Assembly: GCA_963693035.2 (NCBI GenBank)
Contig: CAXMMQ010000010.1
Span: forward strand, 186,001-250,000
Length of the DNA: 64,000 nucleotides
Reading direction: 5' to 3'
From: Lichenicoccus sp963693035
GTDB taxonomy: Bacteria > Pseudomonadota > Alphaproteobacteria > Acetobacterales > Acetobacteraceae
Shown here: piece after piece, positions 44,990 to 52,977 of the stretch
Numbering within the stretch: the first letter of the stretch is position 1
Layout of the letters: every line of letters begins with the position of its first letter
Notes under the pieces: model-generated
What the model was told of the DNA's origin: nothing
What the model saw: only the letters and a program-made list of their open reading frames with translations
Databases searched by the model: none
Program-made: the position numbers and the translations under genes

Positions 44990-46229
44990 GGCGCAGCGCC
45001 TCCACCGGATCGGTGCGCGCCGCGCGCCAGGACGGGTACAGCGTTGCGAGCAGCGACAGCACCAGCGCCATGACGATCACCTGGATCACCTGCGGCCATT
45101 CCAGCTTGGCCGGCAGGTGCTCGAGGTAATACACCTCCGGATTGAACAGGTTGGTGCCGGTCATCGACTGCAGCGCCTGGCGGATATGCTCGATGTTGAG
45201 CGCGAACACGATGCCGAGCCCGGTGCCGAGGAGCGTTCCGGTGACGCCGACCGAGGCGCCGCACATCAGGAAGATCCGCATGATCGCACCGCGCCCGGCG
45301 CCGATGGTGCGCAGCACGGCGATGTCGCGCGTCTTGTCCTTGACCATCATGATCAGCGACGACACCACGTTGAACGCCGCCACCAGGATGATCAGCGTCA
45401 GGATCAGGAACATCACGTTCTGCTCGACCTGCACTGCGCCGAAGAACGCGTTGTTGCTCTGCGTCCAGTCGAGCACGCGCAGCGGCTGGTCGGGCAGCGC
45501 GTCTTGGATGCGGCGCGTCACCGGCCGCACATTCTCCGCGTCGCGCGTCATCACCTGGATCAGCGACACCGCCTGCGGCATCTGGAAGAACACCTGCGCC
45601 GCGCCGAGCGGCAGGAAGGCATACGACGCGTTATAGTCGTTGACCCCCGCATCGAAGATCGCGACGACGCGGTACGCCCGCACCCGCGGCATGGTGCCGA
45701 ACGCGGTGGCAGCCCCGTTCGGCGACACCAGCGTCAGGTGCGACCCGATGGTCAGGTTGGCGCGCTCGGCCAGCGTGACCCCGATTGCGATCGCATCGTC
45801 GCCCACGAAATCGGCGAGGGAGCCGCTGATGATGTTGCCGCTGATCTCGCGCAGCCGCTGCAGGTCCGCCTGCGTCATGCCGCGTATCAGCCCGCCGGCG
45901 CTGTAGCTGCCGACGCTGAGCAGCACCTGGCCCTCGACCAGGGGTGTCGCCGACACCACGCCGTCGATGCCTGCAACCTTCTTGGACAGGACCTCGTAGT
46001 TGCGGATCGGCACGCCGGCGCCGGTGATGCTGAGATCGCCGTTCAGCCCGAGGATGCGGCTCATCAGGTCGGCCTTGAAGCCGTTCATCACCGACATCAC
46101 GATGATCAGCGTGGCGACGCCGAGCGCGATGCCGATCAGCGAGAAGATCGCGATGACCGAGACGAAACGCTCCCCGCGCCGCGCGCGCAGGTAGCGCCCG
46201 GCGATCGCCCGCTCGAAGGCGCCGAACAT
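44982..46229 (-). CDS. lolC: Lipoprotein-releasing permease, LolC/LolE family
   Basis: A 415-residue inner-membrane permease. Four helices are visible: one at the start (VSVIAIFSLIGIALGVATLI) and three at the end, enclosing a long periplasmic domain. Landmarks are MSVMNGFKADLMSRILGLNG after helix 1 and MVKDKTRDIAVLRTIGAGRG before helix 3. Many alphaproteobacteria have a single such permease that works as a homodimer with LolD; here too only one gene is seen. Its ATG overlaps the proS stop by one base (TGATG). Confidence 0.93.
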   Translation of the reverse strand: MFGAFERAIAGRYLRARRGERFVSVIAIFSLIGIALGVATLIIVMSVMNGFKADLMSRILGLNGDLSITGAGVPIRNYEVLSKKVAGIDGVVSATPLVEGQVLLSVGSYSAGGLIRGMTQADLQRLREISGNIISGSLADFVGDDAIAIGVTLAERANLTIGSHLTLVSPNGAATAFGTMPRVRAYRVVAIFDAGVNDYNASYAFLPLGAAQVFFQMPQAVSLIQVMTRDAENVRPVTRRIQDALPDQPLRVLDWTQSNNAFFGAVQVEQNVMFLILTLIILVAAFNVVSSLIMMVKDKTRDIAVLRTIGAGRGAIMRIFLMCGASVGVTGTLLGTGLGIVFALNIEHIRQALQSMTGTNLFNPEVYYLEHLPAKLEWPQVIQVIVMALVLSLLATLYPSWRAARTDPVEALRHE

Positions 46230-47563
46230 CAGGCGGCCGGACCTGCCGCGGACACCCCGATCCTCGCCAGCGCCGCCTCGGGCGACAGCTCCGTCCGTTC
46301 GCCGGTCGCCCGGCGCTTGAGCTCGACCCGGCCGGCGGCCGCGCCGCGCGGGCCGACGATGACCTGCCAGGGATGCCCCATCAGGTCGGCATCGTTGAAC
46401 TTGACGCCGGCGCGCTCGGCCCGGTCATCGAGCAGCAGCGTGTCCGGGGCTGCTGCATACAGCCGCTCGCACAGCCCGTCGCACGCCGCATCGCCCGGCT
46501 TGAGGTTGAGGATCACTGCCCTGAACGGCGCCACCGCATCCGGCCAGATAATGCCGGCCTCATCGTGGCTCGCCTCGATGATCGCGCCGGCCAGACGCGA
46601 CACGCCGATGCCGTAGCTGCCCATTTCCGGATGCAACGGGGCACCGTCGGCGCCGCTGACAGAAACCCCCATCGCCTCGGTATATTTCGTGCCGAAATAG
46701 AAGATGTGCCCGACCTCGATGCCGCGCCCCTCGCGCCTGCGCGCCACCGGCACCTCGGCCCACGCCGCCGCGTCATGCTTCTCGTCGGTGGCTGCATAGA
46801 GTGTGGTCACACGCGCAAAGAAGCCAGCGAGGGCCGCGCGGTCCTCGAGATCGACATCGCTCGACAGCCAGTCCTGCTCCTCGAGTGCCGCGTCATAGAA
46901 CACGCCGCTCTCGCCGGTGGGTGCGAGGATAATGAATTCGTGGCTGAGATTGCCGCCGATCGGCCCGGCATCGGCCACCATCGGGATTGCGGCCACGCCC
47001 AGGCGCTGGAACGTGCGCAGGTAGGCCAGCAGCATGCGCCGGTAGGTGGCGACCGCTGCGTCGTAGTCTACATCGAAACTGTAGGCATCCTTCATCAGGA
47101 ACTCGCGGCCGCGCATCACGCCGAAACGTGGTCGGATCTCGTCGCGGAATTTCCAGTGGATCTGATACAGCACCTGCGGCAGCTCGCGATACGACTTCAC
47201 CGACTGGCCGAACAGGTCGGTTATCATCTCCTCGTTGGTCGGTCCGTACAGCAGGTCACGCTCGTGCCGGTCGGCGAGGCGCAGCATCTCCGGGCCATAG
47301 GCGTCGTAGCGCCCCGAGCGGCGCCAAAGCTCGGCGGGCTGCAGGGTCGGCATCAGCACCTCCTGGGCGCCGATCGCGTCCTGCTCCTCGCGGACGATCT
47401 GGGCGATGTTGCGCAGCACCCGCAGCCCGGCCGGCAGCCACGCATAGATGCCGGCGGCGGTCTGCCGGATCAGTCCCGCACGCAGCATCAGCCGGTGCGA
47501 GGCGATCTGCGCCTCGGCCGGGTTCTCCTTCAGGGTGGGCAGGAAGCTTCTGGACAGGCGCAT
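46229..47563 (-). CDS. proS: Prolyl-tRNA synthetase (short alphaproteobacterial form)
   Basis: A 444-residue class II synthetase that charges tRNA-Pro. Motif 1 is LMLRAGLIRQTAAGIYAWLP, motif 2 includes KFRDEIRPRFGVMRGREFLM, and motif 3 ends in SYGIGVSRLAGAIIEA. The editing (INS) domain of about 180 residues found in E. coli ProS is missing, as in the short ProS of Rhodospirillales and other alphaproteobacteria; misacylated Ala-tRNA would be cleared by a free-standing editing protein if present. It is first of proS-lolC-lolD, with about 280 bp upstream before a terminator. Confidence 0.96.
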   Translation of the reverse strand: MRLSRSFLPTLKENPAEAQIASHRLMLRAGLIRQTAAGIYAWLPAGLRVLRNIAQIVREEQDAIGAQEVLMPTLQPAELWRRSGRYDAYGPEMLRLADRHERDLLYGPTNEEMITDLFGQSVKSYRELPQVLYQIHWKFRDEIRPRFGVMRGREFLMKDAYSFDVDYDAAVATYRRMLLAYLRTFQRLGVAAIPMVADAGPIGGNLSHEFIILAPTGESGVFYDAALEEQDWLSSDVDLEDRAALAGFFARVTTLYAATDEKHDAAAWAEVPVARRREGRGIEVGHIFYFGTKYTEAMGVSVSGADGAPLHPEMGSYGIGVSRLAGAIIEASHDEAGIIWPDAVAPFRAVILNLKPGDAACDGLCERLYAAAPDTLLLDDRAERAGVKFNDADLMGHPWQVIVGPRGAAAGRVELKRRATGERTELSPEAALARIGVSAAGPAA

Positions 47564-47740
47564 CGACGGACAGACCTCGGGCGGGCGGCGGACAGGGTGC
47601 CGCGGACCCTAGAGCAGGATCGGTGGTTGGGGAACGCCGACGCGAGATGCCGCCCTCATCGCCTGGCCGCGTGTCACGAAACCGGAACGGCGCTCATGCA
47701 CGTATTTCCGTCCCAAGCCCTGATTACTGTCTCCACGCAA

Positions 47741-47757
47741 ATTGTGCGTCGCACAAT
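47741..47757. promoter_or_regulatory. 17-bp perfect palindrome upstream of proS
   Basis: ATTGTGCG, one base, CGCACAAT: an exact 8-1-8 inverted repeat 178 bases upstream of the proS start, in the only AT-richer part of the local core region. Its length and symmetry are those of an operator for a dimeric repressor. I cannot assign a regulator. It does not match the direct-repeat LexA box of alphaproteobacteria. Confidence 0.5.
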
Positions 47758-47848
47758 ACCGCAGTGCACAAGTAACGCTCGCGAGAATTCGTTATCCGAA
47801 TGCATCTTTATTGGCTTGTAGGGCGTGACAAACCGCAGGCGTTTGCAT

Positions 47849-47888
47849 AAAAAAAGCCCACGCGACGACTTGGTCATCCGCGTGGGCC
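47849..47888 (-). terminator. Rho-independent terminator
   Basis: Read on the minus strand: GCCCACGCG, a 14-base loop, CGCGTGGGC, then seven T. It has a perfect 9-bp GC-rich stem and a good U tract. It lies 157 bases after the DUF1467 stop and before the proS promoter region, so it should end the long nuo-birA-coaX-rnj-DUF1467 transcript, a small RNA, or both. Confidence 0.85.
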
Positions 47889-47969
47889 AAGTTTAGGGAG
47901 AAAACGCTAGTCACACGGCAGGATGAGGGAGACCTCGTCCTGCCGTTAATGATTGCGGAAGCGGTTGCA
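47849..47969 (-). ncRNA. Candidate small RNA, about 120 nt
   Basis: Proposed from structure, not homology. On the minus strand, a possible -10 box TATCTG (47981-47976) is followed by a 30-base hairpin at 47945-47916 (stem CGGCAGGA/TCCTGCCG plus GAGG/CCTC with one mismatch). Next comes an unpaired stretch with TTTTCTCCCTAAACTT and then the terminator hairpin with seven T. The CUCCCU in the open stretch is complementary to ribosome-binding sites, a common seed in alphaproteobacterial trans-acting small RNAs. A second CUCCCU partly overlaps the first hairpin loop. It could equally be the structured 3' UTR of the DUF1467 transcript. Confidence 0.35.
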
Positions 47970-47985
47970 GATAGCCAGATAAAAC

Positions 47986-48000
47986 GCATGATTATCATGC
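47986..48000. promoter_or_regulatory. 15-bp palindrome at the candidate sRNA promoter
   Basis: GCATGAT, one base, ATCATGC: an exact 7-1-7 inverted repeat lying just upstream of, and partly within, the proposed promoter of the small RNA (TTTTGC at the left edge read on the minus strand, TATCTG five bases past the right edge). Size, symmetry and the GATAATCAT core resemble Fur-family boxes, but this is a visual match only. Confidence 0.4.
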
Positions 48001-48044
48001 AAAAGTTATTGCCGACACGGCGATCATTTGGCGCCGCCTGGCTG

Positions 48045-48302
48045 CTATCCGTCGAATGCCAGGATCCCGTGTCGAAACGATAGATAACTACTGCTGATTA
48101 ATAGGTCGCAACCAATCCACAGCCCCACGGAAACCAGCGTTGTGATCAGGACGACGCGTCCGATCCGGGGCCGGCTCGGCAACCCGCGCACTCCAGAGAC
48201 CTCGTCCGCCTCGGGCCGCACCTGCTGACCCAGCGGCAGCACCGCAAACAGCGCCGTCCACCAGATCAGCACGAACAGGATGATCCCCGTGAACCAGCCC
48301 AT
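48045..48302 (-). CDS. DUF1467 family membrane protein
   Basis: An 85-residue protein with two membrane helices (FTGIILFVLIWWTALFAVLP and VVLITTLVSVGLWIGCDLLI) joined by a charged loop ending RIGRVV. This is the DUF1467 pattern, found almost only in alphaproteobacteria and usually next to rnj or proS, as here. Its function is unknown. It starts six bases after the rnj stop, so it is co-transcribed with it, and the transcript probably ends at the terminator 157 bases later. Confidence 0.88.
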   Translation of the reverse strand: MGWFTGIILFVLIWWTALFAVLPLGQQVRPEADEVSGVRGLPSRPRIGRVVLITTLVSVGLWIGCDLLISSSYLSFRHGILAFDG

Positions 48303-48308
48303 GCGGTG

Positions 48309-49955
48309 TCACACGCGCAGCAGATGCACGTCCACCATCGGGCGCTTCTGCAGCTTGCGTCCGAGGGCGCGGCGCAACGCACTGCGCGCCGCCTCCTTCA
48401 GCCCGGCCTCGTCGGCGCGCACCGCATCGGACAGTTCCGCCAGGTTCTGCGCGAAGCTCGCGGTCACACGCACGGTCTCGGCGTCGTCCGGCTCCAGCAG
48501 GCCGGGCGCGCTGACCTTGGGCGCGCCGAGGAAGCGACCGTCCTGCCCCATCACCACGCTGCCCAGCACCACGCCGTTGAACAGCATCTTGCGTCGCGCC
48601 GCCAGCACGCCGCCTTCCATCGGCAGAACACGGTTGCCGTCAAGCGCCAATTTCGCGACCGGAACGCTATCGACCACCTCGACGGCATTGCCCGACAGGC
48701 TGAGCACGTCGCCATCCTCGAGCAGCACCGGCCGCGCACCCTCCTCGCGTGCCAGCGCCGCATGCGCCGCGAGATGCCGCCACTCGCCATGCACCGGCAC
48801 CGCATAGCGCGGCTTCACCAGGCCGTACAGCCGACGCAGGTCGTCGCGCGCCGCATGGCCCGAGACATGCACCATGTGGTCGGCGTCGGTCAGGACCCGC
48901 ACGCCACGGCGCACCAGGTTGTCCTGCACCTGCATGATGGCGCGCTCGTTGCCGGGGATCATGCGCGACGAGAACACCACGGTGTCGCCCTCGCCGAGCG
49001 AGATGTTCGGATGGCTGTCGAGCGCGATCCGCGACATCGCCGAGCGCGGCTCGCCCTGGCTGCCGGTCACGATCATCAGCAGGTTGTCGTCCGGCACGTC
49101 GTCCGCATCCTGCTCGGACAGGAACATCGGCACGTGCTCGAGATAGCCGCAATCGCGCGCCGCCGCCTCCAGGTTGCGCAGGGACCGCCCGACCACCACC
49201 ACCGACCGCCCGGCCGCCTCGGCGGCGAGCGCTATGCTCTCGACGCGGGCGACGTTGCTGGCAAAGCAGGTCACCGCGATGCGGCCGTCGATCCCGGCGA
49301 CCAGGCTGGTCAGGCTGCGGCGCACATCCGCCTCCGAGCCGCTCTCGCCTTCCACCATCGCGTTGGTGCTGTCGCACACCATCGCCAGCACGCCTTCCCG
49401 ACCCAGCTCGGCCAGCGCCTCGAGATCGGTGGGCGGCCCCACCAGCGGATGCGGGTCGAGCTTCCAGTCGCCGGTATGCAGCACGATGCCGTGCCGGGTG
49501 CGCACCACCAGCGCCTGCGCCTCGGGCACCGAATGGGTCACGCTGATGAAGCGCAGGTCGAACGGGTCGAGCCGGAACGACCCGCCCTGCGGCACCACAT
49601 GCAGCTTCACCTGCGACAGCAGCCCCGCCTCGCCCAGCTTGCGCCGCAGCACGGCGGCCGCGAACTGCGTCGCATAGACCGGGCAGCGCAGCCGCGGCCA
49701 CAGATGCGCCACCGCCCCCAGATGGTCCTCGTGCGCGTGGGTGATCACCAGCCCGACCAGGTCGCGGTGCCGCTCCGCGATAAAGCCCGGGTCGGGCATC
49801 AGGATGTCGACTTCCGGGCTGTCGTTGCCCGAGAAGCCGATGCCGCAATCGACCGCCAGCCATGCACCGTCGCATCGATACAGGTTGAGATTCATGCCGA
49901 TCTCGCCCGTCCCGCCCAGAGGCAGGAAGGCCAGGTCGCCGTTCAACACATTCAT
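48309..49955 (-). CDS. rnj: Ribonuclease J
   Basis: A 548-residue metallo-beta-lactamase-fold ribonuclease with 5'-exo and endo activity in mRNA decay and rRNA maturation. The Zn motif is THAHEDHLGAV near residue 73, with further ligands in VTHSVPEA and LHTGDWKLD. The beta-CASP insert has VTCFASNVARVES and IVTGSQGEPRSAMSRIA, and VHVSGHAARDDL and PVHGEWRHL close the site. The short C-terminal domain ends in KLQKRPMVDVHLLRV. It lies 12 bases after coaX. Confidence 0.95.
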   Translation of the reverse strand: MNVLNGDLAFLPLGGTGEIGMNLNLYRCDGAWLAVDCGIGFSGNDSPEVDILMPDPGFIAERHRDLVGLVITHAHEDHLGAVAHLWPRLRCPVYATQFAAAVLRRKLGEAGLLSQVKLHVVPQGGSFRLDPFDLRFISVTHSVPEAQALVVRTRHGIVLHTGDWKLDPHPLVGPPTDLEALAELGREGVLAMVCDSTNAMVEGESGSEADVRRSLTSLVAGIDGRIAVTCFASNVARVESIALAAEAAGRSVVVVGRSLRNLEAAARDCGYLEHVPMFLSEQDADDVPDDNLLMIVTGSQGEPRSAMSRIALDSHPNISLGEGDTVVFSSRMIPGNERAIMQVQDNLVRRGVRVLTDADHMVHVSGHAARDDLRRLYGLVKPRYAVPVHGEWRHLAAHAALAREEGARPVLLEDGDVLSLSGNAVEVVDSVPVAKLALDGNRVLPMEGGVLAARRKMLFNGVVLGSVVMGQDGRFLGAPKVSAPGLLEPDDAETVRVTASFAQNLAELSDAVRADEAGLKEAARSALRRALGRKLQKRPMVDVHLLRV

Positions 49956-49967
49956 AATTCGCCTTTT

Positions 49968-50771
49968 TTAATCGTTGGAGGTTCTGTCGGGAGGTTGCGT
50001 GGGATGCGGGTTGCGCGCCGATAGCAGGCGCAGCCCGTCCAATGTCAGTTCGGGGTCGGTCCGCTCGATTACGCTGGTGCCCTCGGCGAATAGCGGCGCC
50101 AGGCCACCGGTCGCCACCACCTTCATCGGGCTGCCGCATTCGGCGATGATGCGGGACGCAATGCCCTCGATCAGGCCGATATAGCCCCAATAGATTCCGG
50201 ATCGCATGGCCGCGATCGTGTTGCGCCCGATGATCGGACCCTGCGGACGGCCGACTCCCATGCGCGGCAGCCGCGCGGCCGCCTGGTGCAGGGCTTCGAC
50301 CGAGAGGCTGATCCCCGGCGCGATGACGCCGCCAATGTAGCAGCCTTCCTGGTCCACCACATCAAATGTCGTGGCGGTGCCGAAATCGATCACCATCAGC
50401 GGGCCGCCATAGCGCTGGTGCCCAGCCAGCCCGTTGACCAGCCGGTCCACCCCGACCTCGGCCGGGTTGTCCATGCGGATCTCGAAGCCCCAGTCCAGCC
50501 GGGCGGACGCGATCAGCGGCTCGACATCGAACCAGTCCCGGCACAGCCGGCGCAGGTGATACAGCGCCGCTGGCACCACCGTGCCGATCACGGCGCGGTG
50601 CACCAGGGTCCGGTCGAGGCCGCTATGCCCCAGCAGGGTCAGCAGCCAAACCGCATATTCGTCGGAGGTTCGCCCGGTATCGGTGCCGATGCGCCAGATC
50701 CCGCGCCACTCGATGCCGTCATGCAGAGCAAAGACGATATTGGTATTGCCGGCATCGACGACAAGCAGCAT
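49968..50771 (-). CDS. coaX: Type III pantothenate kinase
   Basis: A 267-residue ASKHA-fold enzyme that phosphorylates pantothenate, the first step to CoA. Phosphate-1 motif LVVDAGNTNIVFAL is at the N terminus, GVDRLVNGLAGH binds pantothenate, phosphate-2 is VIDFGTATTFDVV and the adenosine motif is VVATGGLAPLFA. The type III enzyme is not feedback-inhibited by CoA. It begins five bases after the birA stop. Co-location with birA and the nuo operon is common in alphaproteobacteria. Confidence 0.96.
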   Translation of the reverse strand: MLLVVDAGNTNIVFALHDGIEWRGIWRIGTDTGRTSDEYAVWLLTLLGHSGLDRTLVHRAVIGTVVPAALYHLRRLCRDWFDVEPLIASARLDWGFEIRMDNPAEVGVDRLVNGLAGHQRYGGPLMVIDFGTATTFDVVDQEGCYIGGVIAPGISLSVEALHQAAARLPRMGVGRPQGPIIGRNTIAAMRSGIYWGYIGLIEGIASRIIAECGSPMKVVATGGLAPLFAEGTSVIERTDPELTLDGLRLLSARNPHPTQPPDRTSND

Positions 50772-50776
50772 CGGCG

Positions 50777-51544
50777 TCAGCCTCCCGAGGCCGGTGCAAG
50801 CATGACCTCGCCGGTCGAGATCCGAGCCAGCGACCCGCCGACTTCGAGCAGCAAGGTGCCATCCTCGGCGATCGACGCGAACGATCCGACGGTCTCGCCG
50901 GCCGGCGTCCGGACCGCAAGCGGCGTGCCGGGCGGATGGGCGCGCGCCAGCCAGGCCTGTCGCACCGCCTCGAACCCGTCCCGATCCAGCGCCTCGCAGC
51001 GAGCCGACAGTGCCGCGAGCAACCGGTCGGCGATGCGACGCGGCGCCGGGGTCTCGCCGAGTTCGGCGAGGCAAGCGGTCGGGCGGTCAGCCAGGTCGGG
51101 CGTGCGCGCGAGGTTGGCGCCGAAGCCGAGCACCAGCCACCCCGCATCGCTCCCGGTCGGTGGTGCGCGCTCGATCAGAATCCCTGCCAGCTTGCGCTCC
51201 CCCAGCATGACGTCGTTCGGCCATTTGAGCCGGAGCGCCTGGCCATGCCCGGGGGTCATCGCGAAGGCGTCATGCAGGGCGACCGACGCCACGAACGGCC
51301 AGACCGAGGCGCGGCCGGCCAAGCCGGCGCCGGGCCGCAGCAGCACCGACAGTGCCAGGGCGCCCTCGGCCGCCAGCCAGCTTCGACCGCGGGTGCCGCG
51401 CCCGCGCGTCTGCGCCGCCGCCAGCACCGCAAGCCCGGCCGGCTCGCCCTTCCGCGCGCGCTCGATGCAGGTGTCGGACGTGGAGGCCAGCGTCTCGTGG
51501 CACTGCAGGCGCCAGATCCGGCCGCCGCAGCTCGGCATCGTCAC
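50777..51544 (-). CDS. birA: Biotin-[acetyl-CoA carboxylase] ligase
   Basis: A 255-residue enzyme that attaches biotin to the carboxylase carrier protein through biotinyl-AMP. Visible motifs are ETLASTSDTCIERA, the AMP loop AAQTRGRGTRGRSW, LRLKWPNDVMLGERKLAGIL with the biotin-binding lysine, and a small SH3-like C-terminal domain (GETVGSFASIAEDGTLLLEV). There is no N-terminal winged helix, so it is a ligase only and not a repressor of biotin genes. The GTG start overlaps the nuoN stop (GTGA); an ATG two codons later is an alternative. Confidence 0.93.
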   Translation of the reverse strand: MTMPSCGGRIWRLQCHETLASTSDTCIERARKGEPAGLAVLAAAQTRGRGTRGRSWLAAEGALALSVLLRPGAGLAGRASVWPFVASVALHDAFAMTPGHGQALRLKWPNDVMLGERKLAGILIERAPPTGSDAGWLVLGFGANLARTPDLADRPTACLAELGETPAPRRIADRLLAALSARCEALDRDGFEAVRQAWLARAHPPGTPLAVRTPAGETVGSFASIAEDGTLLLEVGGSLARISTGEVMLAPASGG

Positions 51545-52977
51545 CTGAACAGCACGCTGGCAGCCGCCTGGGCCGCGCTGCTGATCGGGCCGAGCACCAG
51601 GATGAACAGGCCGGTGACGAGCCCCATGCTGGCCGAAACCAGCGACACCGAGGCGGCCGGGCGGTCGAAGGCGACGGCCGCGGCGTCGAAATACATCACC
51701 TTGACGACGCGCAGGTAGTAGTATGCGCCGATCACGCTCGACACGATGCCGACCACCACGAGCACCGGCAGCCCGGCCTGCAGCGCCGCGCTGAACACCA
51801 GCAGCTTGCCGAAGAAGCCGGACAGCGGCGGCACGCCGATCATGCTGAACATGAAGACCGCCATCGCCAGCGCGAGGCCGGGATCGGTGCGCCCCAGCCC
51901 GGCGAGGTCGGCGATCCGCTCCACCGACCGTCCACGCCTGCGCATTGCCACGATCACCGCGAAGCTACCGGCATTCATGAACAGGTAGACCGCGAGATAG
52001 ACCAGCGTGCCGCGCATCCCCGCCGGCGTCGCGGCCGCGAGCCCCATCAGCGCGTAGCCCATGTGGCCGATCGAGGAATACGCCATCAGCCGCTTGATGC
52101 TGGTCTGCGGGATCGCGGCGAGCGCGCCGAACAGCATCGATGCCATCGAGATCAGCTCGATCAGGAGCTGCCACTGGTGCGAGACGGCGCCGAACGGGCC
52201 GGCCATGACGCGCAGCAGCAGCGCGAAGGCGGCGATCTTTGGCGCCCCCGCCATGAACGACGTCACCGGCGGCGGCGCCCCCTGGTAGACGTCCGGCGTC
52301 CACATGTGGAACGGCACCGCGGAGACCTTGAACGCCAGGCCCACGATGATGAACACGATGCCGATCACCAGCCCGGTCGGGATCTCCGCGGACGCGGCGA
52401 GCGCGGTCTGCAGGCCGCGATACTCCATCGTTCCGGCGAAGCCGAATACCAGCGAGACGCCGTACAGCAGCAGCCCCGACGCCAGCGAGCCGAGCACGAA
52501 ATATTTGAGTCCGGCCTCGGCCGAGCCGAGCCGGTCGCGGTCGAACGCGCACAGGATATAGATCGCCAGCGACTGCAGCTCGAGCCCGATATAGAGCGTC
52601 ATCAGGTTCTCGCTCGACGCCATCACCATGGTGCCGACGGTCGAGAACAGCAGCAGCACCGGGAATTCAAAGCGCCCGATGCCTTCGCGCCGGTTGTAGT
52701 CGATCGACAGGACCAGGCTGAGCGCCGCGCCGATCAGGCTGAGGATCTTCATGAAGCGCGCGAAATCGTCGCCGACGAACACCGAGTTGTAGCCGATGCC
52801 GTCGGGTGCGGCGATCACCAGGAAGCCGGTCACCACGAATGCCGCCAGCGCCAGCATCGAGCAGAGCTGCGTTGCGTCACGCCGCTGCAGCACCCCGAAC
52901 ACCAGGATGGCGAGCCCCGACACCGACAGCACGATCTCCGGCAGGGCGAGCGTCCAGTTCATCACCACGATCGGCAT
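51541..52977 (-). CDS. nuoN: NADH-quinone oxidoreductase subunit N
   Basis: A 478-residue antiporter-like membrane subunit of complex I with about fourteen helices. NuoN-specific sequence runs through the whole chain: MNWTLALPEIVLSVSGLA at the start, LYIGLELQSLAIYILCAF with the key Glu, GLAFKVSAVPFHMWTPDVYQ with the lysine, RLMAYSSIGHMGYALMG, and GVPPLSGFFGK. It is therefore not a NuoM or a chimera. Its ATG overlaps the nuoL stop by one base (TGATG). In other bacteria nuoM lies between these genes; here nothing does. ATG at 52962 is a possible alternative start. Confidence 0.95.
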   Translation of the reverse strand: MPIVVMNWTLALPEIVLSVSGLAILVFGVLQRRDATQLCSMLALAAFVVTGFLVIAAPDGIGYNSVFVGDDFARFMKILSLIGAALSLVLSIDYNRREGIGRFEFPVLLLFSTVGTMVMASSENLMTLYIGLELQSLAIYILCAFDRDRLGSAEAGLKYFVLGSLASGLLLYGVSLVFGFAGTMEYRGLQTALAASAEIPTGLVIGIVFIIVGLAFKVSAVPFHMWTPDVYQGAPPPVTSFMAGAPKIAAFALLLRVMAGPFGAVSHQWQLLIELISMASMLFGALAAIPQTSIKRLMAYSSIGHMGYALMGLAAATPAGMRGTLVYLAVYLFMNAGSFAVIVAMRRRGRSVERIADLAGLGRTDPGLALAMAVFMFSMIGVPPLSGFFGKLLVFSAALQAGLPVLVVVGIVSSVIGAYYYLRVVKVMYFDAAAVAFDRPAASVSLVSASMGLVTGLFILVLGPISSAAQAAASVLFR

